A program made the position numbers and the translations under genes. A DNA stretch of 64,000 bases, from positions 62,001 to 126,000 of the forward strand of contig NZ_JBCJKP010000001.1 of the NCBI RefSeq assembly GCF_039503195.1, written 5' to 3'. Within the stretch, counting starts at the first letter, position 1, and each line of letters starts with the position of its first letter. Positions 7,721-15,749 of this stretch are shown here, one piece after another. Below the pieces are notes generated by a model. That model ran no database searches and had not been told where the DNA came from. It was given only the letters and a program-made list of their open reading frames with translations. The DNA is from Streptomyces mirabilis. Lineage in GTDB: Bacteria; Actinomycetota; Actinomycetes; Streptomycetales; Streptomycetaceae.

Positions 7721-8486
7721 AGCGGAGTCCGAGGAGAGCCAGAGGGCGAGTGAACGGCTCGTAGGACATCTCGCGGAGTCCGGCGGCGATGTTGTGGTGC
7801 CCGGCGGCGCGGAGGCGGTTGATCGCGAAGCTGCGGAGGGTGGCCATGTTCTCCGGGCCGTGCTGGGTGCGCACCTTGGATGCGTCCTCGAGGAAGCCGG
7901 TGTCACGGACGAAGTGGAGTCTGTTTTCGATCACCCACTGCGAGCGAATGATCTTCGCCAGTCGCCGCGGGGAGGCTTCCTGGCTGGTCAGGTCGGTGAT
8001 GACATAGACCGTCTCGCGGCTGCGCCTGCCGGTCTTCAGACAGGTGCGATGGCGTACGACCCGGGCGGCCTGGGCGGCGTGCGGGAAGTCGAGGCCGTCG
8101 ACGGTCAGGACCTGGACCACGCGGGTCTCCTTGCGGCCATGCCCCTCGCTACGGTTGTAGAACTTCGCGGTCACCTCCGTCCAGGGCAGCGTGTGCAGCC
8201 GCTCGTAGAGGCCGGCCTGGTTCTTCTTCACGCACAGCGCGTAGTGCGCCTTCTTGTCCTCGACCAGGAAGCGGGCGTGGCCACGCTGTGCGTGCCGGGC
8301 ATCGGCCGTCACGGTCACCCCGGTCAGGTCGAACGGGGCCAACAGGCCGGCGAAGCAGGTGATTTCATTCGTCTTGTCCGGTACCCGCAACTGCGTGACG
8401 GTCAGCCCGTCACCGGTCATGGCGGCGAGCAGATGCGCGCCGGGGGTGTCGTCGTGGCGCGAGCCCCGGGCGCTCTTGCCGTCCAC
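7719..8486 (-). pseudogene. ISAs1-family transposase, C-terminal fragment
   Basis: The 255-aa frame begins at the first catalytic motif (MDGKSARGSR; DGK holds the first Asp of the DDE triad). It continues through VTVTADARHAQRGHARFL (second Asp) to the C-terminal YREK-like region (RSQWVIENRLHFVRD, Glu). It ends at the element terminus. The N-terminal roughly 100 residues are missing: at about 8487 the sequence switches abruptly into a sigma-factor gene read on the same strand. Confidence 0.8.
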
Positions 8487-9019
8487 CGCCAGGGCAGCCG
8501 GCCGCGTGCACGGTGCAGGCGGGAGCGAGCCGTGCCGGCGGGGATCCCGACCACAGCGGCGGCCTCCGTCGGCGTCAGTCCCTCCCCGGACACCAGCAGC
8601 AACAGTTCCCGCTCCTCAGCGGGCAGATCGGCCAGTGCCCGGCGCAGTTCAGGTGCCAGGGCGGCGGCGTCCAGCCGCTGGTCCACCGCCTGCCACGGGT
8701 CGACCTCAACAGGGTCGGCTGTGACCATCACCCGCCCAGCCCGCCGGAAGTGCCCGGCCAGGACGTTGCGGGCCACCCCGAACAGCCATCCCCGAGCCGA
8801 TCCGCGAGAGGCGTCGAAGGTGCCGCGCGCTGCGAAGGCCTGCAGCCACGCCTCGGCCAGCAGGTCGTCGGCAGCACCCGGCGCGCGACGGGCGAAGTAG
8901 CCGTGCAGAGCGGGCGAGAACTGCTCCACCAACGGTGTGAACGCGGCCGGGTCGCCCACAGCGCACGTCAGCAGGGCGTCCCTGTCATCGCTGCCCTCGT
9001 GTTTGTGATCCGATTCCAC
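8487..9019 (-). pseudogene. ECF RNA polymerase sigma factor, 3' end cut by IS
   Basis: The product contains a sigma-70 region 2 (about 30-95: FTPLVEQFSPALHGYFARR, then GSARGWLFGVARNVLAGHFR) and region 4 (about 130-175: LADLPAEERELLLLVSGEGL and GIPAGTARSRLHRARGRL). This is the ECF layout. Right after the region 4 recognition helix the frame runs into the ISAs1 transposase (codons for DGKSARG read out of frame). Only the short C-terminal tail is lost, so residual function cannot be excluded. No anti-sigma gene is adjacent. Confidence 0.75.
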
Positions 9020-9189
9020 GGATCCTCCGTCTCCGACCGCCCGACGGCGGTCTCAACCCGTACTTGTCGCGTGGCACGCGGAGCGTTCGCGCCGACCGCC
9101 CAGGCATCCCCCGGCAAAGTGTTCGCGGCTTTCCGCGTGCACCGGGGACCGGCATATTCCCCGAACGGTATTCATGGAGGTAGTCATGG

Positions 9190-9453
9190 ATGCATACTTG
9201 GAGTATGGCTGACACCACAGTGAAGATCGACACCGAGACGCGGGACCGGTTCGCCGCGATCGCCGCCGCCCGCGGCACGAGCGTGCGCGCTCTCCTCGCC
9301 GAGCTGGCCATCGAGCAGGAGAACCAGCTCAACCTGGGCGTGGCCACCGCCGAGTTCCGCAAAGCCATCGCACAGCCCGGCATCGCCGAGGCGTTCGATC
9401 GTGACTTCGGGGGTCTCCCCCAGGCGGCTCACACCAGCAGCCGGGCGGCCTGA
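9190..9453 (+). CDS. ribbon-helix-helix antitoxin
   Basis: The 87-aa product has an Arc/MetJ-type ribbon-helix-helix N-terminus (TTVKIDTETRDRFAAIAAAR). The C-terminal tail (LNLGVATAEFRKAIAQPG) is typical of antitoxins paired with Doc-like toxins in Streptomyces. GGAGG at 9177-9181 is correctly spaced for ATG 9190; ATG 9205 (MADTTVK) is the alternative. The toxin gene starts 2 bases after the stop, so the two are co-translated. CATACT-TGG-AGTATG (9193-9207) is a perfect inverted repeat over the start region and suits autorepression by this protein. Confidence 0.8.
   Translation: MHTWSMADTTVKIDTETRDRFAAIAAARGTSVRALLAELAIEQENQLNLGVATAEFRKAIAQPGIAEAFDRDFGGLPQAAHTSSRAA
9193..9207. promoter_or_regulatory. 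candidate operator of the toxin-antitoxin operon
   Basis: Perfect inverted repeat CATACT-N3-AGTATG overlapping the antitoxin start codons. Ribbon-helix-helix antitoxins usually bind such short palindromes. The link to this one is inference. Confidence 0.4.
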
Positions 9454-9455
9454 CC

Positions 9456-9842
9456 TTGCCCATCGAACTGCATATCGATATCCGGTGGCTCCTTGACCGG
9501 CAGGAGGAACTGCTCGGCAAGGAACTCGCCGTACGGGACTACTCGGCACTGGTGGCCGCCGTCGCACGGCACCGGGTGAACACCCCGCAGATCGAGGTCG
9601 GATCGCCGGACGCGTACTGGCGGGCGGCCGCACTGCTGGAGCAGATCGTGCTGCTGCGGCCCCTGCCGGCCCGCAACGAGTACTTCGGGTATGGCGTCGC
9701 CATCGCCTACATCCGGGCGTCCGGCGAGAGCATCGACACCGCATACGAACCCTGGCGCGACCTCGTCACCGACATCCGTGGACTGCGCCTGACCGTCTAC
9801 GACATCGCCGACCGGCTGCGCTCCATGCACCCGACCGAATGA
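9456..9842 (+). CDS. Fic/Doc-family toxin component
   Basis: The 128-aa product matches the short Doc-like toxins of Streptomyces toxin-antitoxin pairs (LLDRQEELLGKELAVRDYS, then RAAALLEQIVLLRPLPARN, then YFGYGVAIAYIRASGE, ending YDIADRLRSM). Doc proteins inactivate EF-Tu by phosphorylation through HxFx(D/E)(A/G)N(K/G)R. Here the corresponding place reads PLPARNEYFGYGVA, without the histidine or the NKR element. This is common in the actinobacterial branch and makes the activity uncertain. The start is TTG 9456, coupled to the antitoxin stop. Length is normal and the gene looks intact. Confidence 0.75.
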   Translation: MPIELHIDIRWLLDRQEELLGKELAVRDYSALVAAVARHRVNTPQIEVGSPDAYWRAAALLEQIVLLRPLPARNEYFGYGVAIAYIRASGESIDTAYEPWRDLVTDIRGLRLTVYDIADRLRSMHPTE

Positions 9843-10060
9843 GCTTGTCAGCCACGACGGGTTCGTCAGCTCTCGTGCGCAGGTCCAGGAGCCGCAACGG
9901 CTTCGGCCTGCCTCCGGGGCGCTGCCGTCCCTCCCGCCTCCCGTGACCGTTTCTCCGCGTCCCTCTTTCACTACACACATTCGTCACCATATGTAATCGT
10001 TCTGCTACGTTGCGTGACGGCAGTGGTTCGGGCGAGATGGAAGTGGCAGGTGGACGACGG

Positions 10061-10363
10061 ATGCGTGGTACACAATGCGCGGCGCGGGTGCTCGGAGCGT
10101 GCGCGGTGGCGCTGACGCTAGCGCTGGCGGCGCCGGGTACGGCGCAGGCGGCCAATGGCGTGCTGTTCATCGACAGGGCGCCCCACCTGTCCCCGTCGGG
10201 TTGCTACCCGCTGGGGGACTTCGTGCCCTCCGAGGTCGCCAACTTCACCGACGAGACGGCCTTCGTGTGGTCGGGGCCCTCCTGCGACGGGCGGGTGAGA
10301 GCCACCGTCAAGCCGGGGGAGATGATGAACCCGGCCCCCGGTAGGAGCCTGTTCATCGCCTGA
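10061..10363 (+). CDS. small secreted protein, 100 aa
   Basis: From ATG 10061 (GGCAGGTGG upstream) the product carries a signal peptide (MRGTQCAARVLGACAVALTL...AQA, cleavage near residue 29). The mature domain is about 70 residues, with two cysteines (SPSGCYPLG and SGPSCDGR) likely forming a disulfide. It resembles the small beta-rich extracellular proteins common in Streptomyces; no specific function is visible. A strong terminator follows directly. Confidence 0.75.
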   Translation: MRGTQCAARVLGACAVALTLALAAPGTAQAANGVLFIDRAPHLSPSGCYPLGDFVPSEVANFTDETAFVWSGPSCDGRVRATVKPGEMMNPAPGRSLFIA

Positions 10364-10367
10364 CAGC

Positions 10368-10415
10368 CCGGTGCCGGCCCCGGACCGCTGCACGGCGGTC
10401 GGGGGCCGGCACCGG
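10368..10415 (+). terminator. hairpin terminator
   Basis: CCGGTGCCGGCCCC at 10368-10381 pairs perfectly with GGGGCCGGCACCGG at 10402-10415; it begins 5 bases after the stop codon. Confidence 0.75.
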
Positions 10416-10622
10416 CACCGTGAAAGGCCGACAGATCCCAACCGGGCGCCGGCGATTCGTGAAAACAGCCGGGGCCGCTCCTTGCCTTACTTGGTTGGTT
10501 CTTGATGTATGTGGGGAGGCTGGGGAGCGAAGAGCGGACCTTGAAACCGGTGGCTGAGTGGTCGTCTCAGTTGGCGTGCAGGATGAGTACCCATACTCAG
10601 GTGTATCTGCGGGTGGCGCAGC

Positions 10623-10742
10623 ATGCTGGCGGACATGCAGCGTCCTTCGGTGTGGTTGGATCTTGGACTCGCGATCGCGCTTCTACCGGTGTCGGTCATG
10701 CTTATCGCCTGGCTCGGGATGCATGTTTATGTTCTCGGGTGA
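10623..10742 (+). CDS. short single-pass membrane peptide, 39 aa
   Basis: ATG 10623 opens a 39-codon frame that is almost entirely one hydrophobic helix (VWLDLGLAIALLPVSVMLIA, W, L). Its stop overlaps the next start (ATGA at 10742). Such short overlapping membrane ORFs resemble the spread (spd) genes of Streptomyces conjugative elements, but nothing else from a transfer region is nearby, so this is only a suggestion. Confidence 0.4.
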   Translation: MLADMQRPSVWLDLGLAIALLPVSVMLIAWLGMHVYVLG

Positions 10743-10932
10743 TGACTTCAAATCCCCCGGCATTCGTACTGCCCAAGCCGGGCGGCGCGGGGCGTGGAGC
10801 TGTGGTTGCGCAGCGGTCGTGGCGGGAGGTGGGTTGATCGGCCTGCGGTTGTGGATCGCTGGGTCCGTTCACCTGCTCGTTCTCGGTGCGGCGGCTGTTC
10901 TGTTTGCCGGCGTTGCTGCTCAGAATGGTTGA
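10742..10932 (+). pseudogene. coupled short ORF continuing in another frame, membrane segment
   Basis: ATG 10742 opens MTSNPPAFVLPKPGGAGRGA and stops at 10837. From there the +1 frame continues as a hydrophobic helix (IAGSVHLLVLGAAAVLFAGV) to 10932. Together they look like one small membrane protein broken by a frameshift, or two coupled ones. Low certainty. Confidence 0.3.
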
Positions 10933-11013
10933 TCACAGCGGTCGCCGGTAGCAGATCAGAGCGCTGGCGAGGCCGACGAAGGCGAGGAAGTGCTCGGCCT
11001 TGCGCTCGTAAAA
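10933..11013 (-). pseudogene. IS5-family transposase C-terminus (scrap 1)
   Basis: The minus strand encodes the last 26 residues of an IS5-type transposase (FYERKAEHFLAFVGLASALI, then CYRRPL and stop). Everything upstream is replaced by the plus-strand IS5 piece that begins here. Confidence 0.6.
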
Positions 11014-11329
11014 GTCTGGGCCGACCAGGGCTTCGCCGGCCGCTTAGTCGACTGGACCGCCATCATCCTCGGCCGCGAGCTGGAGATCGTCCGCAAATCC
11101 CCCGACCAGCGCAGTTTCCAGGTCCAAACCCAAGCGGTGGGCTGTGGAGCGCACGTTCTCGTGGATCACCGCCCACCGGCGCCTTGCCCGGGTCTACGAG
11201 ACCAGCCCGGCACACTCGGAGTCGATGATCCGATGGGCGATGATCGACATCATGGTTCGCCGCCTCACACGCAGAGAAACGGCTTCACGGCCAGGGCCCC
11301 GACCGCTCACGCGGATCCCTTCTCGGTGA
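11001..11329 (+). pseudogene. IS5-family transposase C-terminal half, frameshifted
   Basis: The plus strand reads VWADQGFAGRLVDWTAIILG, then ELEIVRKSPDQRSFQV. It then shifts frame near 11141 to ERTFSWITAHRRLARVYETS, then IRWAMIDIMVRRLTR. This is the catalytic (second Asp to the Glu-containing ERTF) and C-terminal part of an IS5-group DDE transposase. The first half is absent. Confidence 0.75.
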
Positions 11330-11489
11330 TCAACGGTTCTGCTGATGCAAACTTGAGTCGGCCAGTGACGCCACCAGAAAGTGCGGCCTCCAACGCGAGC
11401 AGCTCCTCGTCAGTGAGCTGCGGAACAGTCCAGTCGTTGCCCTGCACATGTGCGAGGAACCGCTGGTCCAGCGCCACGTGTGTCGACGG
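11307..11489 (-). pseudogene. unidentified coding remnant cut by the ISL3 element
   Basis: Sixty sense codons on the minus strand (HVALDQRFLAHVQGNDWTVP, then QLTDEELLALEAALSGG) end in a normal stop at 11307. They start abruptly at the left inverted repeat of the ISL3 element. It is the C-terminal end of some gene; the N-terminal part may be the truncated frame just beyond the right repeat (14237-14713), but I could not show that. Confidence 0.35.
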
Positions 11490-11522
11490 TCACGTAATTC
11501 GGCTCTGTCGGGGATCTTGTGA
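11490..11522. repeat. left inverted repeat of the ISL3 element
   Basis: 33 bases, inverted match to 14198-14230 with one mismatch. Confidence 0.85.
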
Positions 11523-11552
11523 CGTCACCTGTCCGACCTGGGTATCTACCAA

Positions 11553-13220
11553 GTGTGCGGTTCAGGGGGTTTGGGGCGGTTGCTGCCGCATTTAGCTGGT
11601 GTGGTGGTCGAGTCGATCGAGCGTGCGGCCGGGACGGTCACGTTCTGTGCTCACTCCGCGGTACCGACTGCGAGGTGCCCAAGATGCGGGGTGGTGTCGT
11701 GGCGTGTGCACGGCCGGTACGCGCGCCGGCTGGCTGACGTGCCCGTCGGCGGAGCCCCGGCGGTGGTCGAACTCGTGGTGCGCCGGTTCAAATGCATCAA
11801 CCCGCAGTGTCCGGCCGTGACGTTCGCCGAGCAGATCGAAGGGCTGACCAGCCCGCATGCCCGGTACACACCATTGCTGCGCACGCTGCTCACGTCAATC
11901 GCCGCGTGTCTGGCGGGCCGGCCGGGTGCACGGCTCGCGGCCGCGCTGAGCATCCGCGTCGCCAAGGACAAGCTCCTTGAACTCCTTCGCGGGTTACCGG
12001 AGTTACCGCAGGTCAGCGTGCGCGTCCTGGGGGTCGACGACTTCGCGCTGCGCAAGGGCGACTCGTACGGCACGATCCTGGTGGACCTGGAAGGACGGTG
12101 CCCGGTCGATGTGCTGCCGGGCCGAGACGCCGAGCCGCTGGCCGCCTGGCTGCGCGGCCATCCGGAAGTCGAAGTCACTTGCCGTGACCGGGCCGGCTCC
12201 TACGCCGAAGGTGCCCGCAGCGGGGCTCCGCAGGCCCGGCAAGTGGCAGACGCCTGGCACCTGCTGCGCAACCTCGCCGAAGCAGTGGAGAAGACGGTCG
12301 GAGCCCATGACCAGTGCATCCGCAGGGCGTTCACGACGCCCACGGCCGTCACGGAGTGCGCCACCGCCCCCAGCGGGACGGCGGAGCCGCCCGTGGAGGA
12401 ACCGTCGTTCGTCCTGCCGGACGGCACCCGGGACGTCCTCGGGCGTCCGAGGCGGCTGGTGGCCCGCACCACCGAGCGGTACACGGCGGTGCAGCAACTG
12501 CTGTCCGAGGGCAAGTCCCTGGCCGCGATCAGCCGCCGGCTGCGGCTGGACTACTCCACCGTCCGGCGCTCCGCCCGCGCCCGGAGTCTCGACGAACTGC
12601 TCGTCAAGGCCACCAACCGGGCATCCATTCTCGACGAACACAAGCCCTACCTGCACATACGCTGGGCGGAGGGTTGCCACGACATCCCACAGCTGCACCG
12701 CGAACTGCGCGCGCACGGCTTCACCGGCGACATCCAGTGCGTCCGTCGATACTTCCGCCCCTTCAAAAAGCCGCACACCCCCAAGCCGAAGAACCCGCCC
12801 ACGCCCGCTCCCGAGCCGAGGCCGGCACCGAAACTCCGGCGCGTCGTCCGCTGGATCATGACCCACCCCGGACACCTCGCCGAGACCGACGCGGCCGAAC
12901 TCCAAGAGATCCGGGCCGCCTGCCCACACCTCGACGCCACCGCACGCCATGTCCGCGACTTCGCGGACATGATGCACGACCTGCGCGGCAACGACCTGCC
13001 CGCATGGATGGACCGCGTCCTCACAGACGACCTGCCCGCCCTGCACTCCCTGGTCAACGGCATGAAACGGGACCTGGACGCCGTCACCGCCGGCCTATCT
13101 ACGCCCTGGAGCTCTGGCCAGGTCGAGGGACACGTGACCAGAGCCAAGCTCCTCAAGCGCATGGGCTACGGCCGCGCCAATCTTGATCTGCTCCGCAGAC
13201 GCATCCTCCTCAGGACGTGA
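11553..13220 (+). CDS. ISL3-family transposase
   Basis: The 555-aa product has the full ISL3 layout. The N-terminal zinc-binding part has CPRC (about 44-47) and CINPQC. A helix-turn-helix follows. The DDE catalytic core has Asp in [13 protein letters not shown], Asp in [13 protein letters not shown] and Glu in [20 protein letters not shown]. An insertion of about 200 residues containing a second HTH ([19 protein letters not shown]) sits between the second Asp and the Glu, as in the long Streptomyces branch. The start is GTG 11553, 30 bases inside the left repeat. No internal stop or frameshift is seen, so it could be active. Confidence 0.9.
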   Translation: MCGSGGLGRLLPHLAGVVVESIERAAGTVTFCAHSAVPTARCPRCGVVSWRVHGRYARRLADVPVGGAPAVVELVVRRFKCINPQCPAVTFAEQIEGLTSPHARYTPLLRTLLTSIAACLAGRPGARLAAALSIRVAKDKLLELLRGLPELPQVSVRVLGVDDFALRKGDSYGTILVDLEGRCPVDVLPGRDAEPLAAWLRGHPEVEVTCRDRAGSYAEGARSGAPQARQVADAWHLLRNLAEAVEKTVGAHDQCIRRAFTTPTAVTECATAPSGTAEPPVEEPSFVLPDGTRDVLGRPRRLVARTTERYTAVQQLLSEGKSLAAISRRLRLDYSTVRRSARARSLDELLVKATNRASILDEHKPYLHIRWAEGCHDIPQLHRELRAHGFTGDIQCVRRYFRPFKKPHTPKPKNPPTPAPEPRPAPKLRRVVRWIMTHPGHLAETDAAELQEIRAACPHLDATARHVRDFADMMHDLRGNDLPAWMDRVLTDDLPALHSLVNGMKRDLDAVTAGLSTPWSSGQVEGHVTRAKLLKRMGYGRANLDLLRRRILLRT

Positions 13221-13407
13221 TCGCCAAGCCTCGCCATATGCTGCGGGCCATCTGCGGGCTGATGGAGGGGTCGGACACGGTGGGCGAATCGTTCTTGCTG
13301 GTCTGCGATGGCCTGCCGCACGCAGTAGTCCTGACTGGCTCTGGCCCCCGGACCATCGAGATAGTGAAACAACACCGGCCCGCGTTTCACTTCCCGCAAA
13401 ATGGCGT

Positions 13408-14088
13408 TCAGGTCGACTCCTGGTCCGGCTGCGGGTAGCCGACCTCGGAGATGTCCTGGGCCAGGCCGGTCAAGCTGACCTCAGGGTTCAGCAACGACAC
13501 GAGCTCCGGGCTCAGCGGCCGCAAGGCATACACCTGGCTCACGGCCTCCAGGTCCACGGGGACCTCGTAGTAGTCCTCGGCGAAGCGCTGGAACGCTTCT
13601 GGCGAACGGTCGACCAGGAGCTCGAACAGGCCCGTCGCTCCGTCAGGATCGACAGCGCGATCGGGGAAATCGATCGTCCCGTGATGCCACCGATCGTCCG
13701 TCGCTCCCCGCCACAAGCAGGCCGTCACGACAGGGACGCCGTCCTCGTCGGTGAACGCTGACTCCTCGACGAAGGGCTTGAAGAGCTCGGGGACCTCGTC
13801 GATCACTCCCAGCCAGGGCTCGCCGTCATTGTCATACGGGCTCATCGGCGATTCATGGTCGAAGCCACGTATATAAGCCCCGGCAGTCGAGAACACGATG
13901 GAGTACTCGTTTCCCGACCCGTTGCGCATCGAGGCCATCTCCTCGCCGTCGGCCCAATTGGCGTTCATGGAGTAGTACCGGTCTTCCCAGTCCGGGCTGA
14001 GGATCGCATCGAGCATCGCCAGTGAACGGCACAGGTCCCGCAGGTCGGCGATGGCAGGGAGCTGGCGAGCTACGTCATAGACAGTCAC
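13408..14088 (-). CDS. conserved hypothetical protein (passenger in ISL3 element)
   Basis: From GTG 14088 the product is 226 aa and acidic, with ordinary globular composition (DLCRSLAMLDAILSPDWEDR, NGSGNEYSIVFSTAGAYIRG, FDHESPMSPY, EDYYEVPVDLEAVSQVYALR). It resembles a widespread Streptomyces hypothetical family without assigned role. No signal peptide or membrane helix is seen. The open frame extends upstream to 14331, through the right inverted repeat, but that part reads as IS sequence. It is the only gene in the element besides the transposase. Confidence 0.65.
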   Translation of the reverse strand: MTVYDVARQLPAIADLRDLCRSLAMLDAILSPDWEDRYYSMNANWADGEEMASMRNGSGNEYSIVFSTAGAYIRGFDHESPMSPYDNDGEPWLGVIDEVPELFKPFVEESAFTDEDGVPVVTACLWRGATDDRWHHGTIDFPDRAVDPDGATGLFELLVDRSPEAFQRFAEDYYEVPVDLEAVSQVYALRPLSPELVSLLNPEVSLTGLAQDISEVGYPQPDQEST

Positions 14089-14197
14089 GTGCCCATCCAA
14101 GCCGATACCGGTGACAGCCAGGCCGCCACCAGGAACGTCGCGAACCACCCCAGTTCCAATATGCGTGGCCAGGTTCCAACTACCGTGTCCCGGCTCA

Positions 14198-14230
14198 TCA
14201 CAAGATCTCCGACAGAGCCGAATTACGTGA
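14198..14230. repeat. right inverted repeat of the ISL3 element
   Basis: 33 bases, inverted match to 11490-11522 with one mismatch. It ends 6 bases before the truncated gene at 14237. Confidence 0.85.
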
Positions 14231-14236
14231 CGCTGA

Positions 14237-14713
14237 TCATGCAGATCGTGGGGAATTGTTTGACTGCTGACAGGAGCCAACGTCCTGTCCGGTGAATACC
14301 CGCTCTGCTCGGAAATCGTGAGCGTCCCCACGGAACGCGACGACGTCCTCCCCGATCCCGACTACCTCCAAGAGGGTGTCCAGGGCCTTGTCGGCTTGCT
14401 CGTGCGGTTGGGTGAGCCAGACATACGAGACGCCGAGCGGATTGCCGTCGTGCTTGCTGATCGCGAAGCTGAACCCATCCAGCCGGAACAGAACGACGTC
14501 GAGTTCGTCCAACCCGTCCCACGACCGCTCCACGTGCAGACGTAGCCGCTGGGCCACAGGCTGTACTGGCAGCGCCAGCGCTCCGACCATCTGGAACAGC
14601 GGAGCGGAGTGCTCCCAGACGCTGTACTGGTGGGCGGGGTTCTTGCCGGTGTAGTACGGCGGTTGTGTAGCCGGCTGCCAGTCGGGCTCAGGTCCCGGGA
14701 CCTCGATATCTGT
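14237..14713 (-). pseudogene. conserved hypothetical gene, 3' end truncated by the ISL3 element
   Basis: GTG 14713, with GGGGAGGAA 7 bases upstream, starts a protein of 158 residues (VTDIEVPGPEPDWQPATQPP, then APLFQMVGALALPVQPVAQR, then DVVLFRLDGFSFAISKHDGN). The last 20 residues before the stop at 14237 (VGSCQQSNNSPRSA) look non-native, and the IS repeat begins at 14230, so the natural C-terminus is lost. No known domain recognised. Confidence 0.55.
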
Positions 14714-14831
14714 CACAGCAGTTCCTCCCCATGGCCCCAGCCGACTGGCGATCAACCTACCTTCACCTGGGTGGGTGGCGTCATGCGGCTCTGGTCAGGC
14801 CTGGTTGTGGTGGCTGAGGTGTGTATGGCGG

Positions 14832-15200
14832 GTGCCTGACCCCGCGGTCCGTCAGGATGGATGGCACCGTGGCGAGGCGACCCAAGACGAAGAAGAAGCG
14901 GCCCCCTTCGGCATACCGAAGGAGATCATCCTGCTGACTGGGCAAGACGTGTGGCCCTACACGTTCATCGCCGACGACTCGGGTGGCGGATGCGGCAAGG
15001 TCCCGATGCCCGCCGACGCGGCCCCTGAGGAGGTACAGACGGCGATCTTCACACAGCTTGCGGACCTCACCCGCATATTCCACGGCGTTGAGATCGACGT
15101 TGAGTGGTCCTCCCTGACGCCGGACTCGTGGGTAGGCCACATCCGGCGTGTCACCGCGGAGGAGCCTGCTCCGCCTGGCGCGGTACCTGAAGTCGGCTGA
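14832..15200 (+). CDS. hypothetical protein, 122 aa
   Basis: The frame from GTG 14832 encodes an acidic protein (PKEIILLTGQDVWPYTFIAD, DSGGGCGKVPMPADAAPEEV, FHGVEIDVEWSSL). The start is uncertain: another frame has ATG 14854-14860 with a lysine-rich 26-codon ORF (KTKKKRPPSAYRRR) overlapping the first codons. It looks like a conserved small actinobacterial protein; no function is visible. Confidence 0.45.
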   Translation: MPDPAVRQDGWHRGEATQDEEEAAPFGIPKEIILLTGQDVWPYTFIADDSGGGCGKVPMPADAAPEEVQTAIFTQLADLTRIFHGVEIDVEWSSLTPDSWVGHIRRVTAEEPAPPGAVPEVG

Positions 15201-15233
15201 CCACGGATCGGCTCACCGGGCACCGAAAACGTC

Positions 15234-15452
15234 ATGCACTTCGACACCGAATCAGTCGGAACCGAGCCGTACACAGCCGAGGATCCCGGCCGGCAGGGCC
15301 AAGTTCGTGGTGCCAGCGCCTCAGAAATCGCGAACTTAGGCGCTTTAGTCGGCGACTACATCGGAGACAGCACCCGAGCCGAAATCGCCTACGCCCGGTC
15401 GCTGGGCAAACCCGTGCGGTTCACGCACCCCGAAGTCGACCCTGACGCCTGA
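15234..15452 (+). pseudogene. C-terminal fragment, nucleoside-deoxyribosyltransferase-like family
   Basis: Only the last roughly 35 residues look native (GDYIGDSTRAEIAYARSLGK, PVRFTHPEVDPDA). The pattern STxxEIxYAxxxGKPVRxTHP closes small phage- and actinobacterial proteins related to nucleoside 2-deoxyribosyltransferases. The residues before it (TEPYTAEDPGRQGQVRG) do not fit, so the N-terminal part is replaced. Confidence 0.4.
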
Positions 15453-15749
15453 CCGCCCGCTGCCACCTCGACAACCAGGGCCGGCAGCCCGCCGCCTGAC
15501 CGTCTCGCGGTGGCTTCGGCCGCCGCCCACCCCACACCCTCCGCGGGGAACCGGCGAAATGTGGTGTTGTGGGGTGACGGATTGAGGACGGGCCCAGAAA
15601 CGGACCCCTATGTCGCGGCTACGGTGTCTTGTGCTCAGGGGGCCAGCCCGTGACGTCCAGCGACCCGGCCACCAGCTCCACTGGCCAGGTTTGCAAGACA
15701 TGAACTCCAGCACCTGGGCGGTGTGGGGGATCGCAAGTTCGAGCGGCGG

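Larger units (their letters stand above)
11490..14230 (+). mobile_element. ISL3-family element with passenger gene, 2.74 kb
   Basis: Two inverted repeats of 33 bases (11490-11522 and 14198-14230) match at 32 of 33 positions; the outer half reads TCACGTAATTCGGCTCTGTC. They enclose an intact ISL3 transposase (11553-13220) and, downstream, a minus-strand gene (13408-14088). ISL3 elements are normally about 1.3-2 kb with only a transposase, so the extra 1 kb is cargo or a later insertion. I see no direct target repeat at the two flanks. Genes on both sides are truncated at the repeats. Confidence 0.7.

Noticed and set aside
10623..10932. Conjugative-element spread (spd) genes
   Set aside because: Small membrane ORFs alone are not enough; no tra, rep or integrase gene is next to them.
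11490..14230. 8-bp target-site duplication around the ISL3 element
   Set aside because: The flanks (GTCGACGG and CGCTGATC) do not match.
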